This document shows positions 8,174-16,593 of a stretch of 64,000 nt of DNA, piece after piece. This DNA is from Estrella lausannensis. Its GTDB lineage: Bacteria > Chlamydiota > Chlamydiia > Chlamydiales > Criblamydiaceae. A program made the translations under genes and the position numbers. The DNA lies in contig NZ_CWGJ01000026.1 in assembly GCF_900000175.1 (NCBI RefSeq), positions 1 to 64,000 of the forward strand, written 5' to 3'. A model generated the notes under the pieces. The model worked only from the letters and a program-made list of their open reading frames with translations. It ran no database searches and was not told where the DNA came from. Each line of letters starts with the position of its first letter. Position 1 is the first letter of the stretch.

Positions 8174-10003
8174 ATGTGCGGGATTTTTGGATATATCGGG
8201 AAGAAAGACCCTGTCAAAACGGCGATTGACGGGCTGAAGCGCCTGGAGTACAGGGGTTACGACTCTGCCGGTATCGCCGGAGTAAAAGATGGGAAGATCC
8301 TTTTTTGCAAGGAGGTTGGCAAGGTCGCTCAGCTGGAGAAAGAGGTTGAAAAACAGCAATTTTCTTTAGATATCGCCATTGCTCACACCCGCTGGGCGAC
8401 CCATGGAGAGCCAACGGTTCCCAATGCACATCCACACGTCGATATGATGGGTTCCTTGGCCGTTGTTCACAATGGTATCATAGAAAATTATTCCGAGATC
8501 AAAGAGGCTCTTTCCGCTGAAGGGGTGCGATTCAGTTCAGAGACTGACACCGAAGTTGTTGCTCACCTCATCGCGAAAAACTACAAAGGGGATATTATCG
8601 CAGCCGTGCAAGAGTCGGTCAAGAGGCTTAAGGGAGCCTACGCCCTCGCCATTGTCCACCGCGATTTTCCCGACAGAATCATTGCTGTTGCCCATGAGTC
8701 GCCCATGGTGATTGGAGTGGGTGGCCAGGAAGCTTTTGTCTCCTCGGACCCGAATGCATTTGCCGCCTTCACCAAGAAAGTAGTCTTTCTCTCCAAGTCG
8801 GAGATCGCTGTTGTGGAAAGGGAAAAGCTCGCCGTCTATAACGTTGAACTGCAAAAAATTTCCAAGGAAGAGACCGAACTTGAGATCTCGGCGACAGATA
8901 TTTCCAAAGGCCATTTTGAACACTACACCTTGAAGGAAATTTTTGAGCAGCCTGTCACAGTTGCCAACGCCATGAGCGGCCGGTTCAGCACCGACCTGGG
9001 CACAGCCCTTTTGAACGGCATTGAAGATCATCTCCCGAACCTCGGATCGACGTCACGCATTCTCATTTTAGCGTGCGGCACATCGTGGCACGCAGGCTAT
9101 GTAGCAAGCTACTTTTTCGAGGAGATGGCCCAGATCCCGGTCGAAGTGGAAATCTCGTCGGAGTTCCGCTATAAGAATCCGATCGTTGCGCCCAACACGT
9201 TAGTTGTTGCTATCAGTCAATCAGGAGAGACAGCCGACACCATCGCCGCTGTCAGGGAACTTAAAGCCAAGGGAGCGCGCCTGCTTTCAATCTGCAACGT
9301 TCAGGGTTCGACGCTCGCAAGAGAGTCGGATCACACCCTGTTTTTAAATGCCGGGCCTGAAGTGGGAGTCTGCTCGACGAAGGCTTTCACCAGCCAGATT
9401 GTTGTCTTGTTCCTCCTCTCTCTCTTCCTGGCCAGAAGAAGGCATATGAGCCGCGACGAGGGGAAAAGAGTGCTTGCAGCCCTCACGTCCTTGCCTGACG
9501 CTATCAAATCGATTTTGAATAAGAGCGGGGAGATCGAGAGGCTCGCCAAGAAATACGCCAAGTTCGAGAACTTCTTCTTTCTGGGGCGGCAGTACATGTA
9601 TCCGACCGCTCTTGAAGGGGCGCTGAAACTAAAGGAAATCTCCTATATCAATGCCAATGGCTATCCCGCCGGAGAGATGAAGCATGGTCCCATAGCCCTT
9701 ATCAGTCCGGATTGCCCGACCGTTGCGCTTCTCGGCAATAAAAAGACCTTTGACAAGATGCTCAGCAACCTGATGGAGGTTCGGGCACGAAAAGGCGAAG
9801 TGATTGCCATTACCGAGGAGGGATTCGTCAAGGAGATATCAAAAATTACGCAGGATTTCATCGAGGTTCCTCAAACGATCGATGAGCTCTCGCCCGTTTT
9901 GTCCACGGTTGTCACGCAGCTTTTCGCCTACTTTGTGGCTAAAGAGCGCGGCTGTGATATTGATAAGCCCAGAAATCTCGCCAAATCAGTTACGGTCGAA
10001 TAA
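8174..10003 (+). CDS. glmS: Glutamine-fructose-6-phosphate aminotransferase
   Basis: GlmS makes glucosamine-6-phosphate from fructose-6-phosphate and glutamine. The true start is ATG 8174, because the mature enzyme must begin with the catalytic Cys right after Met (MCGIFGYIG); a GGGAGGA site sits just upstream, between the glmM stop and this ATG. The 609 residues show an N-terminal Ntn glutaminase domain (HTRWATHGEP; NGIIENY) and two SIS sugar-isomerase domains (CGTSWHAGYVA, SQSGETADT, CSTKAFTSQ). The protein ends AKSVTVE, the conserved end of the family. No glmS ribozyme-like leader is possible in the 11-base gap. Confidence 0.97.
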   Translation: MCGIFGYIGKKDPVKTAIDGLKRLEYRGYDSAGIAGVKDGKILFCKEVGKVAQLEKEVEKQQFSLDIAIAHTRWATHGEPTVPNAHPHVDMMGSLAVVHNGIIENYSEIKEALSAEGVRFSSETDTEVVAHLIAKNYKGDIIAAVQESVKRLKGAYALAIVHRDFPDRIIAVAHESPMVIGVGGQEAFVSSDPNAFAAFTKKVVFLSKSEIAVVEREKLAVYNVELQKISKEETELEISATDISKGHFEHYTLKEIFEQPVTVANAMSGRFSTDLGTALLNGIEDHLPNLGSTSRILILACGTSWHAGYVASYFFEEMAQIPVEVEISSEFRYKNPIVAPNTLVVAISQSGETADTIAAVRELKAKGARLLSICNVQGSTLARESDHTLFLNAGPEVGVCSTKAFTSQIVVLFLLSLFLARRRHMSRDEGKRVLAALTSLPDAIKSILNKSGEIERLAKKYAKFENFFFLGRQYMYPTALEGALKLKEISYINANGYPAGEMKHGPIALISPDCPTVALLGNKKTFDKMLSNLMEVRARKGEVIAITEEGFVKEISKITQDFIEVPQTIDELSPVLSTVVTQLFAYFVAKERGCDIDKPRNLAKSVTVE

Positions 10004-10033
10004 TTTTTTTTTGTGACGGGGCATGGTCGCATA

Positions 10034-10077
10034 TACCGAAGGTGCCCCAATGTCAAATTTTGAAATACTGTAGGCAT
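10034..10077. repeat. Palindromic family A, decayed short copy
   Basis: Bases beginning TACCGAAGGTG and ending CTGTAGGCA keep the layout of a short family A copy but have many changes. It lies 30 bases past the glmS stop. Confidence 0.55.
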
Positions 10078-10110
10078 ATTTTTATCTGAATATGCCCAAT
10101 CGCCATAAAT

Positions 10111-10132
10111 GCTGGAATCTTTAATTTCCAGC
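10111..10132 (+). terminator. Possible hairpin between glmS and tyrP
   Basis: GCTGGAA pairs with TTCCAGC around an 8-nt loop, followed by a mixed pyrimidine run. It may end glmS transcription; the stem is short. Confidence 0.35.
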
Positions 10133-10173
10133 CTCTATCCTTTTCGTGCGGATAACCCATTACTTGTATTGAC

Positions 10174-11394
10174 ATGTATCAAAAAGAACATTTTGGACGA
10201 CTGATTAAAGGAGCTCTCCTCATTGCCGGCACATCGATCGGAGGAGGGATGCTCGCCCTTCCGGTAGAGATGGCGCTCGGAGGCTTTGTCCCTTCCATTT
10301 TCATCTACTTTCTTACCTGGTGGCTGATGGCCTCAACAGGGCTGCTGCTGCTGGAAGTGTCTATCTGGTTTAAAGGCGAAGCTAACTTAGTGACGATGGC
10401 GGAAAAGACCCTAGGAACGTTTGGCAAGGTCGCTGCCTGGGCGCTCTATCTGTTTCTTTTTTACATGTTGACACTGGCTTATGTAACCGGATGCGGTGGG
10501 CTTTTGCGCTCGGCATTTCCGGAACTTGTGTCTGAGGCAATGGCGCCGTTTGCGTTTGTGTTCTTTTTCGGTCCGTTTGTCTTTGCAGGAGCGCGTCTTG
10601 TCAGCCGTCTGAACCTTTTCATGATGGCCGGTCTGTTCTTTTTCTACTTTCTGTTTGTCTGGCTGGGGGCATCGCAGATTCAGCCCGCACTGCTCACCCG
10701 CATGGACTGGCGTCTTTCGCTGATAGGTCTGCCTGTCGCTTTTACAGCTTTTGCCTATCAAGGGATTGTCCCCACGATCGCCCACTACTTCAAATACGAA
10801 CCACGCCCTGCGCGGTTCGCAATTTTGATCGGCAGCGGGCTGCCATTTTTTGCTTATGTAGTATGGCAGGCGCTGATTATGGGAATTATCCCGGTGGACG
10901 GTGCCGGCGGACTGCATGAGGCGATGCTTAAAGGGCAGAACGCTGTAGTTCCCCTCAAGAATTTCTTGCATGATGGCAGAATCTATGTCGTCGGCCAGTT
11001 TTTCTCTTTTTTCGCCCTGATCACCTCATTTTTTGGCGTGGCTATCGGTCTTCAGGATTTTCTGGCGGACGGTCTGAAAGTGAAAAAGACAGCCAAAGGC
11101 CGATTTTTCCTTTGCCTCGCAATCTTCATCCCGCCTCTTTTAGTAACCCTGTACGATCCTAATATGTTCCTGATCGCCTTGAGTTTAGCGGGAGGAGTTG
11201 GCTGCGCCTTGCTTCTCGGCCTGCTACCGGTCCTGATGGTTTTTTCGGGGCGTTATCGTCTGGGTATCAAGGGGCCTTACCAGTTTTTTGGGGGCAAGCC
11301 CCTATTGATTGCTCTTGCCGTCTTTGTGGTTGTCGAGCTCCTCCTTCAGATAGTGGCTCAGCTGGGGCTGACCAATTGGATGTCTCCGGCTTGA
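10174..11394 (+). CDS. tyrP: Aromatic amino acid (tyrosine) transporter
   Basis: This integral membrane protein (406 residues, about 11 hydrophobic segments) belongs to the aromatic amino-acid permease family (TyrP/Mtr, HAAAP). The N-terminal GTSIGGGMLALPVEMALGG is the family's first helix signature. Chlamydiae use TyrP to import tyrosine, and sometimes tryptophan, from the host cell. Its place right after glmS matches the known Chlamydia order; many Chlamydia strains have two tandem copies, here there is one. No clear Shine-Dalgarno precedes ATG 10174, but no better start exists. Confidence 0.92.
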   Translation: MYQKEHFGRLIKGALLIAGTSIGGGMLALPVEMALGGFVPSIFIYFLTWWLMASTGLLLLEVSIWFKGEANLVTMAEKTLGTFGKVAAWALYLFLFYMLTLAYVTGCGGLLRSAFPELVSEAMAPFAFVFFFGPFVFAGARLVSRLNLFMMAGLFFFYFLFVWLGASQIQPALLTRMDWRLSLIGLPVAFTAFAYQGIVPTIAHYFKYEPRPARFAILIGSGLPFFAYVVWQALIMGIIPVDGAGGLHEAMLKGQNAVVPLKNFLHDGRIYVVGQFFSFFALITSFFGVAIGLQDFLADGLKVKKTAKGRFFLCLAIFIPPLLVTLYDPNMFLIALSLAGGVGCALLLGLLPVLMVFSGRYRLGIKGPYQFFGGKPLLIALAVFVVVELLLQIVAQLGLTNWMSPA

Positions 11395-11607
11395 TCGGCC
11401 AGCTTGGGCGAGTGAGTATCCTCTTGGGAGATTTTTGCAGTCCAAGCTAACCCTTTGAGTGGGGCCGCGCCTCTCCTTATGGTGTTTTCCTGTGTACACT
11501 CAATTATTGATTTTGAATGTAAACTAAATTTAAAACCTTTAACTGTGATTAATATTTATAAATAAATAGACGGGTACAATAAATGAAAAAGACACAAAAG
11601 GAGTTGT

Positions 11608-12108
11608 ATGTCTGTTCATTTGACCGTGGTAAAACCCTCTGCCCACCTTCCTAGTACGAATCAACACTCATCGTCTGTAAAGCCCAAAAAATCAGCGCAC
11701 GCCCTCCATCGAAACATCAGCACGCACGCTCTTGAAAAAGCTGCTGCCCAAGAGATCAATGCATACCGTCAAAGCAAAGGCTTGAAGCCCCTAATCTTTT
11801 CTCATGTCCTTTATACACAGGCTTCTATTCATTCCAAAAACATGGCGTCAGGAACGGTTGCTTTCAGCCATGACGGTTTTAAGCAGCGCTTTAAAGCGGT
11901 TAAATCGCAGGAAAAGGTCAAAAGTTTTGCGGAGAATGTCGCGTTCAATCAAAACGCCAAGTCACCCAGTCGCACCGCCGTTCAAGGGTGGATCAAAAGT
12001 GCCGGACACCATCAGAACATTGTCGGAGACTACAATCGTACGGCGATTGCTGTTGCTGCAGGCCCGCACGGACAGTACTACTTCACCCAGCTCTTTGCCA
12101 AAGTCTAG
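11608..12108 (+). CDS. CAP-superfamily (SCP/PR-1-like) protein
   Basis: The 166-residue protein holds one CAP domain (residues about 45-164): an AQEINAYRQSKGLKPL first helix, ASIHSKNMASGTVAFSHDGF, a FAENVAF block (the GENxA position), WIKSAGHHQNIVG and a C-terminal YYFTQLFAKV strand. The His and Glu positions of the CAP cavity look kept. Bacterial CAP proteins are usually exported, yet the N-terminus (Ser/His/Pro-rich, residues 1-45) has no hydrophobic signal peptide, so it is either cytoplasmic or exported by another route such as type III secretion. An AAAGGAG site precedes ATG 11608. Confidence 0.85.
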   Translation: MSVHLTVVKPSAHLPSTNQHSSSVKPKKSAHALHRNISTHALEKAAAQEINAYRQSKGLKPLIFSHVLYTQASIHSKNMASGTVAFSHDGFKQRFKAVKSQEKVKSFAENVAFNQNAKSPSRTAVQGWIKSAGHHQNIVGDYNRTAIAVAAGPHGQYYFTQLFAKV

Positions 12109-12234
12109 GGCCTTCGCCAAACTTCACTAGTTTTTTTGTAAGGGGGGAGAAGTCGGATGAGAATTGAAACGAATATCGAGATGCTTTCAGATCCTCAATT
12201 TTTAAGTTTTTCGTCATAATGGGGTATAAAAAAA

Positions 12235-12257
12235 AGGCCTATCTTGCGGATAGGCCT
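12235..12257 (-). terminator. Rho-independent terminator of the Tyr-rich protein gene
   Basis: A perfect 9-bp stem (AGGCCTATC/GATAGGCCT) with a 5-nt loop is followed, on the minus strand, by a run of nine T. It sits about 37 bases past the stop of the gene at 12294-12623 and may also stop plus-strand reads from the CAP gene. Confidence 0.88.
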
Positions 12258-12293
12258 CTTGTTTCTACTGCAGACTACTTATATTATAACCTA

Positions 12294-12623
12294 TTACCAG
12301 CCGAAACGAAAATAGACGCCTGAGCGTCTTTCGGGGTAGTAGTAATAATAAGGGTCTGAGTAGTAGTAATAGTAATCGTTAGGGTAGTAATAAGTCCTAC
12401 GATAATAATAGGTTGGGGTGCTGTGGAAATAGTATCTAGAACCCCAATTGTCATAATGACGGTAATTGCGGCCGCTATGATGTCCATGCCGTCCGCCATG
12501 ATGTCCTCTGTCAGCAATTAACTCCTGGCTGGTGCTCGCTGGTTCTGTCGAGTTTAGGGAAGGAACGAAAGAAATTACAGACAGTAAAGCGATGCCGAGG
12601 GTAAACCACTTCCATGGATACAT
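12294..12623 (-). CDS. Small secreted Tyr/His-rich protein
   Basis: The 109-residue product has a short charged start, a hydrophobic core (WFTLGIALLSVISFVPSL) and a likely signal-peptidase site before residue 30. The mature part has a His/Gly block (GHHGGRHGHHSGR) and then strings of Tyr (YYYRRTYYYP; DYYYYYSDPYYYYYP). It ends in Phe/Trp, as outer-membrane or surface proteins often do. I do not recognise a family; metal binding by the His block is a guess. A strong GGGAGG site precedes ATG 12623. The gene lies directly behind the structured RNA at 12640-12891, which leaves almost no room for a promoter of its own. A similar Tyr-rich secreted protein is at 33856-34167. Confidence 0.82.
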   Translation of the reverse strand: MYPWKWFTLGIALLSVISFVPSLNSTEPASTSQELIADRGHHGGRHGHHSGRNYRHYDNWGSRYYFHSTPTYYYRRTYYYPNDYYYYYSDPYYYYYPERRSGVYFRFGW

Positions 12624-12639
12624 AAATCCTCCCTTTCTT

Positions 12640-12891
12640 TACTAAGAAAGAAAAAGGGCAAGAGAATGAGGTGTCTTAAGTCCATTAGGACCCAGTTATC
12701 TGTCTTGCTTCGCGAGAGAGAAAGGAAACCTTAAGTCCACCTTCCTTTCACGCGAAGCAAAACTAAACTAAAGAAGACCAGTAATCTTCTCCCATTTAAC
12801 AAGGCGGGCTTTGATTACCTTCTACATTCTCTTACCCAAAAGTACTTTCGTACTTCTTATGGTGGGAAGGCTAATAAGAGCTCTCCCACAC
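12640..12891 (-). ncRNA. Structured RNA or cis-regulatory leader, about 250 nt, unidentified class
   Basis: Read on the minus strand, a consensus promoter (12898-12926) starts an RNA that folds as follows: hairpin GUGGGA/UCCCAC (12862-12889); a 6-bp hairpin with a GAAA tetraloop (12840-12855); a 13-bp closing helix (12825-12837 with 12656-12668) that pairs with one G-U on the minus strand but has an A-C mismatch on the plus strand, supporting minus transcription; inside it, a 7-bp helix (12813-12819/12780-12786), a 12-bp helix (12751-12762/12703-12714) topped by an 8-bp helix, and a 4-bp hairpin (12680-12691). A U-run follows the closing helix like a terminator. GGACUUAAG occurs twice, one copy in a loop. 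It could be a stand-alone small RNA or an attenuator for the gene at 12623. It does not match T-box, RNase P, tmRNA or SRP RNA signatures I know. Confidence 0.68.
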
Positions 12892-12897
12892 ATCTTC

Positions 12898-12926
12898 ATT
12901 ATATAATTACTGAACCGGTATGTCAA
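12898..12926 (-). promoter_or_regulatory. Consensus sigma-70-type promoter for the structured RNA
   Basis: On the minus strand TTGACA (12921-12926), a 17-bp spacer and TATAAT (12898-12903) match the housekeeping consensus at all 12 positions. Expected start is near 12891. Confidence 0.88.
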
Positions 12927-12970
12927 TTAAAATTTGAATTAATTTTTTGTTAAGATCGATTCTCCCTCTG

Positions 12971-13246
12971 TTAGGAGAGCTTTTTAACGTGCTGCGTGTG
13001 CTTGGCGGAAGTCAGAGTGTGCTTGGCCAAATGATGGGGAGTATGCTTCTTGATATGTTTTGAGCCATGTTTGCTGAAGGTATGCTTTTTCGGGGCCGGG
13101 TGCTCGGCCGCTGGGGCCTGCTTGCCTTTTTGATCAATTGAGAGAGAGCTTTGGTGCATGGCATGGGGCTTGGCTGCAAGAGACGCTGGAGATATCAGCG
13201 GCAGTGCCAGCAAAAATGCCACAATAGTTATGCGGTAAATAATCAT
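12971..13246 (-). CDS. Small secreted His/Lys-rich basic protein
   Basis: The 91-residue protein has a clear signal peptide (IIYRITIVAFLLALPLISPASLAA, cleavage after about residue 25). The mature part is strongly basic, with repeated KH pairs (KKHTFSKHGSKHIKKH, HLAKHTLTSAKHTQHVKK). It could bind nucleic acid, polyanions or metal in the envelope; no family is recognised. An AGAGG site precedes ATG 13246 and a TATAAT -10 box lies at 13291-13296 on the minus strand. It shares small size, secretion signal and His bias with its neighbour at 12294. Confidence 0.75.
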   Translation of the reverse strand: MIIYRITIVAFLLALPLISPASLAAKPHAMHQSSLSIDQKGKQAPAAEHPAPKKHTFSKHGSKHIKKHTPHHLAKHTLTSAKHTQHVKKLS

Positions 13247-13290
13247 AAAAACCTCTGTTTGTATCAGGTTTTACAGGTTCGACTACCTAC

Positions 13291-13296
13291 ATTATA
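13291..13296 (-). promoter_or_regulatory. -10 box candidate for the His/Lys-rich protein gene
   Basis: TATAAT on the minus strand lies about 45 bases upstream of the ATG at 13246. The matching -35 region is poor. Confidence 0.4.
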
Positions 13297-13325
13297 AACT
13301 ATTTTTTTAAAAATAAACGACTCTC

Positions 13326-14258
13326 TTATTGTCCAAGGAGCGCCTCAGCGAAAGATTCAGGATCGAAGGGTTTGAGATCGTCCATGCCCTCGCCAACACC
13401 GATAAATTTGACCGGTACGCCGATTTCCTGACGGGCAGCGAGAACGATGCCGCCCTTCGCGGAGCCGTCCAGTTTAGTCAGGACGATCCCGGTGAGGGGG
13501 GTGAATTGATGGAAGACACGTGCTTGATCGATCCCGTTCTGGCCTAGATTTGCATCGATGACAAGCAGTGTTTCATGGGGCGCTTCGGCTGCATTTTTCC
13601 CCAGGATGCGCTTAATTTTTTCAAGCTCTTGCATCAGGTGAGTTTTATTCTGCAGGCGGCCGGCGGTGTCGATGATCAGATATTGACACCCCCTGGATTT
13701 GGCGGCCTGGTAGGCATCGAAGGCGACTGCTGCCGGATCGCTGCCCGGCTTCCCTTTGACGATGCTCACACCCGTCCTCTCTGCCCAGATGTCAAGCTGT
13801 TCTTGTGCCGCTGCCCTGAAGGTGTCGCACGCCCCCAGCATGACCGTCTTGCCCTGGGATTTTAAGTAGTGGCTTAGCTTTGCAATGGTCGTTGTTTTAC
13901 CGCTGCCGTTGATTCCGACAACCAAAATTACCGTAGGGAGTGTGGGATCGGCAGACTCTTTGAATGAGGAGGAAGAGGCGCCGAGCAGCGCGGTGACAGC
14001 CTTCTTGATCAAGTTGAGGTAATCGTCCGGCGTTGCCTGGGGATTGCGGATGTGCTCCTTGCGCACCAATTCGGTCAAAGAGCCGGCTAGGGAGGGACCT
14101 ATATCGGCTTCGTAGAGCACCTTTTCGATCTCGTCTAGTGTCTCTTCGCTGATCGGCTTGCCAAAGAGCTCTCTAAGTTTCAGACCAAGAAATGCTTGGC
14201 CCCGGGATAGGACTTCTTTGACCTTTTCATAACCGGCTTTCAGAAAATTTAGTACCAT
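13326..14258 (-). CDS. ftsY: Signal recognition particle receptor FtsY
   Basis: FtsY is the SRP receptor GTPase that delivers ribosomes making membrane proteins to the Sec translocon. The 310 residues form an N domain (1-90) and a G domain with the P-loop GINGSGKTTT near 115, the insertion-box DTFRAAAQEQL near 145, DTAGRLQ near 197, TKLDGSAKGG near 260 and the final helix LKPFDPESFAEALLG. The long acidic A domain of E. coli FtsY is missing, giving a short NG-only form. Start ATG 14258 follows GGGGAAAG. It lies between tyrP and sucC as in Chlamydia. Confidence 0.96.
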   Translation of the reverse strand: MVLNFLKAGYEKVKEVLSRGQAFLGLKLRELFGKPISEETLDEIEKVLYEADIGPSLAGSLTELVRKEHIRNPQATPDDYLNLIKKAVTALLGASSSSFKESADPTLPTVILVVGINGSGKTTTIAKLSHYLKSQGKTVMLGACDTFRAAAQEQLDIWAERTGVSIVKGKPGSDPAAVAFDAYQAAKSRGCQYLIIDTAGRLQNKTHLMQELEKIKRILGKNAAEAPHETLLVIDANLGQNGIDQARVFHQFTPLTGIVLTKLDGSAKGGIVLAARQEIGVPVKFIGVGEGMDDLKPFDPESFAEALLGQ

Positions 14259-14440
14259 GCTTTCCCCAGTTTAGGCTATTTTGCAAAAAAGGCAGGATCG
14301 CATTGATTCCAGAGTAAAAATGCGGGTCCCTATACTAGTAGCCAACGAGACGGAATCGGATGGGTTGGATACTAGATGAACCTCCTAGCATATCAACTTT
14401 TTAAAAAAAGCCCAAGCATGAAGGAGGGGGCCCCGGGAGT

Positions 14441-14459
14441 TTGAGACACTTTCGTCATA
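14441..14459. repeat. Palindromic family A, small right-end remnant
   Basis: TTGAGACACTTTCGTCATA resembles the right end of the family A element with a changed terminus. No left end is present. Confidence 0.4.
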
Positions 14460-14531
14460 AACCGGTTTTGCCGCTAAAAAGAGCTGTTTTATCATTCAGC
14501 CTTCTTCAACTTCAGTAAAAGGAAATTGCCG

Positions 14532-15701
14532 ATGAATTTACATGAGTTTCAGGCTAAAGAGGTGCTTAAACGTTTTGGAATTCACTCTCCCGCTTGCCAT
14601 ATTGTCAAATCGGAGGCGGAGGCGGAGGCATTTTTAAAAAAATCGGGCTGGCAAAAAGCTGTCGTTAAAGCCCAGGTACATGCTGGAGGGCGCGGTAAGG
14701 CAGGAGGGGTTCTGCTCGCTAAAACACCCGAAGAGATCCTACAGTTCGTTAAAAACATGCTTTCAAAAAAGCTTGTCACTAAGCAAACCGGTTCCCAAGG
14801 TGTTCCGGTGGAGCTGGTGATGCTCTCGGAACTGATCGATATTGAAGAGGAATATTACGCGAGCGTGATCATTGACAGAAAACGAGCGGGGCTCAGCTTG
14901 ATCATCTCCCGGGAAGGTGGGGTGGAGATTGAAGAGGTTGCAGAGAAAGATCCGGGGAAAGTGATGAACATTCCGATATCTGCCTCGGGAAAAATCCGCG
15001 AGTACCAAAAAATCGAGATTTCCAAGTTCATGGGCTGGCCACTCTCTAATTCCGCCGTTGTATTGCTTCAGCAGTTGATCGACGCATTCATAAAAGAAGA
15101 TGCGGCGATGATCGAGATCAATCCCCTTGTCAAGACAAAGCAAGGAGAGTTTCTGGCGCTTGATGCGAAAATGGCGCTCGATGACAATGCCCTCTACAGG
15201 CAAAAAGATGCCAGCCTCTACTATGATCCAAGCCAAATTCCCGAACAGGAAGCAGAAGCGAAAAAACATGATCTGTCCTACATCGCCCTGGAAGGGGAAA
15301 TCGGCTGCATGGTCAATGGAGCAGGGCTTGCGATGGCGACCATGGACATCATTCAGCATTTTGGCGGCAAGCCTGCCAATTTTTTGGACGTCGGTGGCGG
15401 CGCCTCAAAAGAGAAGGTCGCAGAAGGATTTAAAATCATCCTTCACGACCCGAGCGTGAAGGCGATATTCGTCAATATTTTCGGCGGCATCATGAACTGC
15501 GAGACGCTTTCTCTAGGCGTTGTCGAGGCGGCCAAGGAGATCAAGTTGAAAGTGCCTCTGGTGGTCAGGATGGAGGGAACCAATGTGGAAAAGGGGAAAG
15601 CGGTTTTGAGAAGCTCCGGGCTCAATATTTTGGTTTTGGAAGATATGGAAAGCGCCGCCAAAAAGGTGACTGAACTGGCACATGCAGGTAAAGGGAGATA
15701 G
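14532..15701 (+). CDS. sucC: Succinyl-CoA synthetase beta subunit (ADP-forming)
   Basis: SucC is the ATP-grasp subunit of succinate-CoA ligase, the TCA step that makes ATP from succinyl-CoA. It begins [17 protein letters not shown], the family's canonical start, so ATG 14532 is preferred to the frame opening 6 bases upstream. Seen: [17 protein letters not shown] (nucleotide loop), [33 protein letters not shown], and the CoA-ligase domain with [13 protein letters not shown] and [11 protein letters not shown]. Length (389) is normal. sucD follows after 2 bases. An AAAGGA site is upstream. Confidence 0.97.
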   Translation: MNLHEFQAKEVLKRFGIHSPACHIVKSEAEAEAFLKKSGWQKAVVKAQVHAGGRGKAGGVLLAKTPEEILQFVKNMLSKKLVTKQTGSQGVPVELVMLSELIDIEEEYYASVIIDRKRAGLSLIISREGGVEIEEVAEKDPGKVMNIPISASGKIREYQKIEISKFMGWPLSNSAVVLLQQLIDAFIKEDAAMIEINPLVKTKQGEFLALDAKMALDDNALYRQKDASLYYDPSQIPEQEAEAKKHDLSYIALEGEIGCMVNGAGLAMATMDIIQHFGGKPANFLDVGGGASKEKVAEGFKIILHDPSVKAIFVNIFGGIMNCETLSLGVVEAAKEIKLKVPLVVRMEGTNVEKGKAVLRSSGLNILVLEDMESAAKKVTELAHAGKGR

Positions 15702-15703
15702 CG

Positions 15704-16588
15704 ATGGCAATTTTAGTGAACAAGAACACCCGGGTTATCACCCAAGGGATTACAGGCAAAGCAGGCAAATTTCACACGGAACAATGTCTGGAATATGGCA
15801 GCCGGTTTATTGGCGGCGTCACGCCCGGCAAAGGCGGACAGCGTGTTTTCGATCTGCCTGTCTATGATACGGTGTCCGAGGCGATGAAGGCAGACCCTTT
15901 CGACGCGACCATGATTTTCGTTCCGGCCCCTTTTGCAGCGGATGCTATTTTGGAGGCCGAAGCGGCCGAAGTTCCTCTCATAATCTGCATCACGGAGGGG
16001 ATTCCCGTAATCGACATGCTGGAAGTAAGCCAGGTGATGCGCCAAAGCAAAAAGAGCAGGCTGATCGGTCCTAACTGCCCCGGTGTGATTACCCCCGGCG
16101 AGTGCAAGATAGGGATTATGCCGGGATATATTCATCAGAAGGGAAAAGTGGGCATTGTCTCCCGCTCAGGCACCCTGACCTATGAGGCTGTATTCCAGAC
16201 AAGCAACCTGAAGCTGGGGCAATCAACGTGCGTTGGCATCGGCGGAGACCCTTTGAACGGTACCAATTTTATCGATGTGCTCAAGTTGTTTAACGACGAC
16301 CCGGAGACAGAGGCAATTTTGATGATCGGAGAAATTGGCGGAGAGGCGGAGGAGGAAGCTGCCGACTGGATCCGTGAATTCGGAAGAAAACCGGTGGCGG
16401 CCTTCATTGCCGGAAAAACCGCGCCGGAAGGGCGGAGAATGGGACATGCAGGTGCGATTATTTCTCAGGGAAAAGGGACAGCCCGTGGTAAGATAGACGC
16501 GCTGAAAAAAGCGGGCGCCACGATTGCTAAGACACCGCATGAAATGGGCCATGCCGTTTTGTCGTTGTTTGAACAGGTGAGGAAATAG
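15704..16588 (+). CDS. sucD: Succinyl-CoA synthetase alpha subunit
   Basis: SucD pairs with SucC. The 294 residues contain the CoA-binding Rossmann start [20 protein letters not shown], the [10 protein letters not shown] loop, [11 protein letters not shown] and the active-site phosphohistidine motif GHAGAII near residue 247. ATG 15704 lies 2 bases after the sucC stop, so the two are one operon with coupled translation. The M50 protease gene begins 5 bases further on and is probably on the same transcript. Confidence 0.97.
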   Translation: MAILVNKNTRVITQGITGKAGKFHTEQCLEYGSRFIGGVTPGKGGQRVFDLPVYDTVSEAMKADPFDATMIFVPAPFAADAILEAEAAEVPLIICITEGIPVIDMLEVSQVMRQSKKSRLIGPNCPGVITPGECKIGIMPGYIHQKGKVGIVSRSGTLTYEAVFQTSNLKLGQSTCVGIGGDPLNGTNFIDVLKLFNDDPETEAILMIGEIGGEAEEEAADWIREFGRKPVAAFIAGKTAPEGRRMGHAGAIISQGKGTARGKIDALKKAGATIAKTPHEMGHAVLSLFEQVRK

Positions 16589-16593
16589 TCCCC

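Noticed and set aside
12640-12891. Assignment of the structured RNA to T-box, RNase P, tmRNA, SRP RNA or 6S RNA
   Set aside because: None of their conserved core sequences is visible; 6S RNA would be a single long bulged helix, while this folds as a multi-helix junction.
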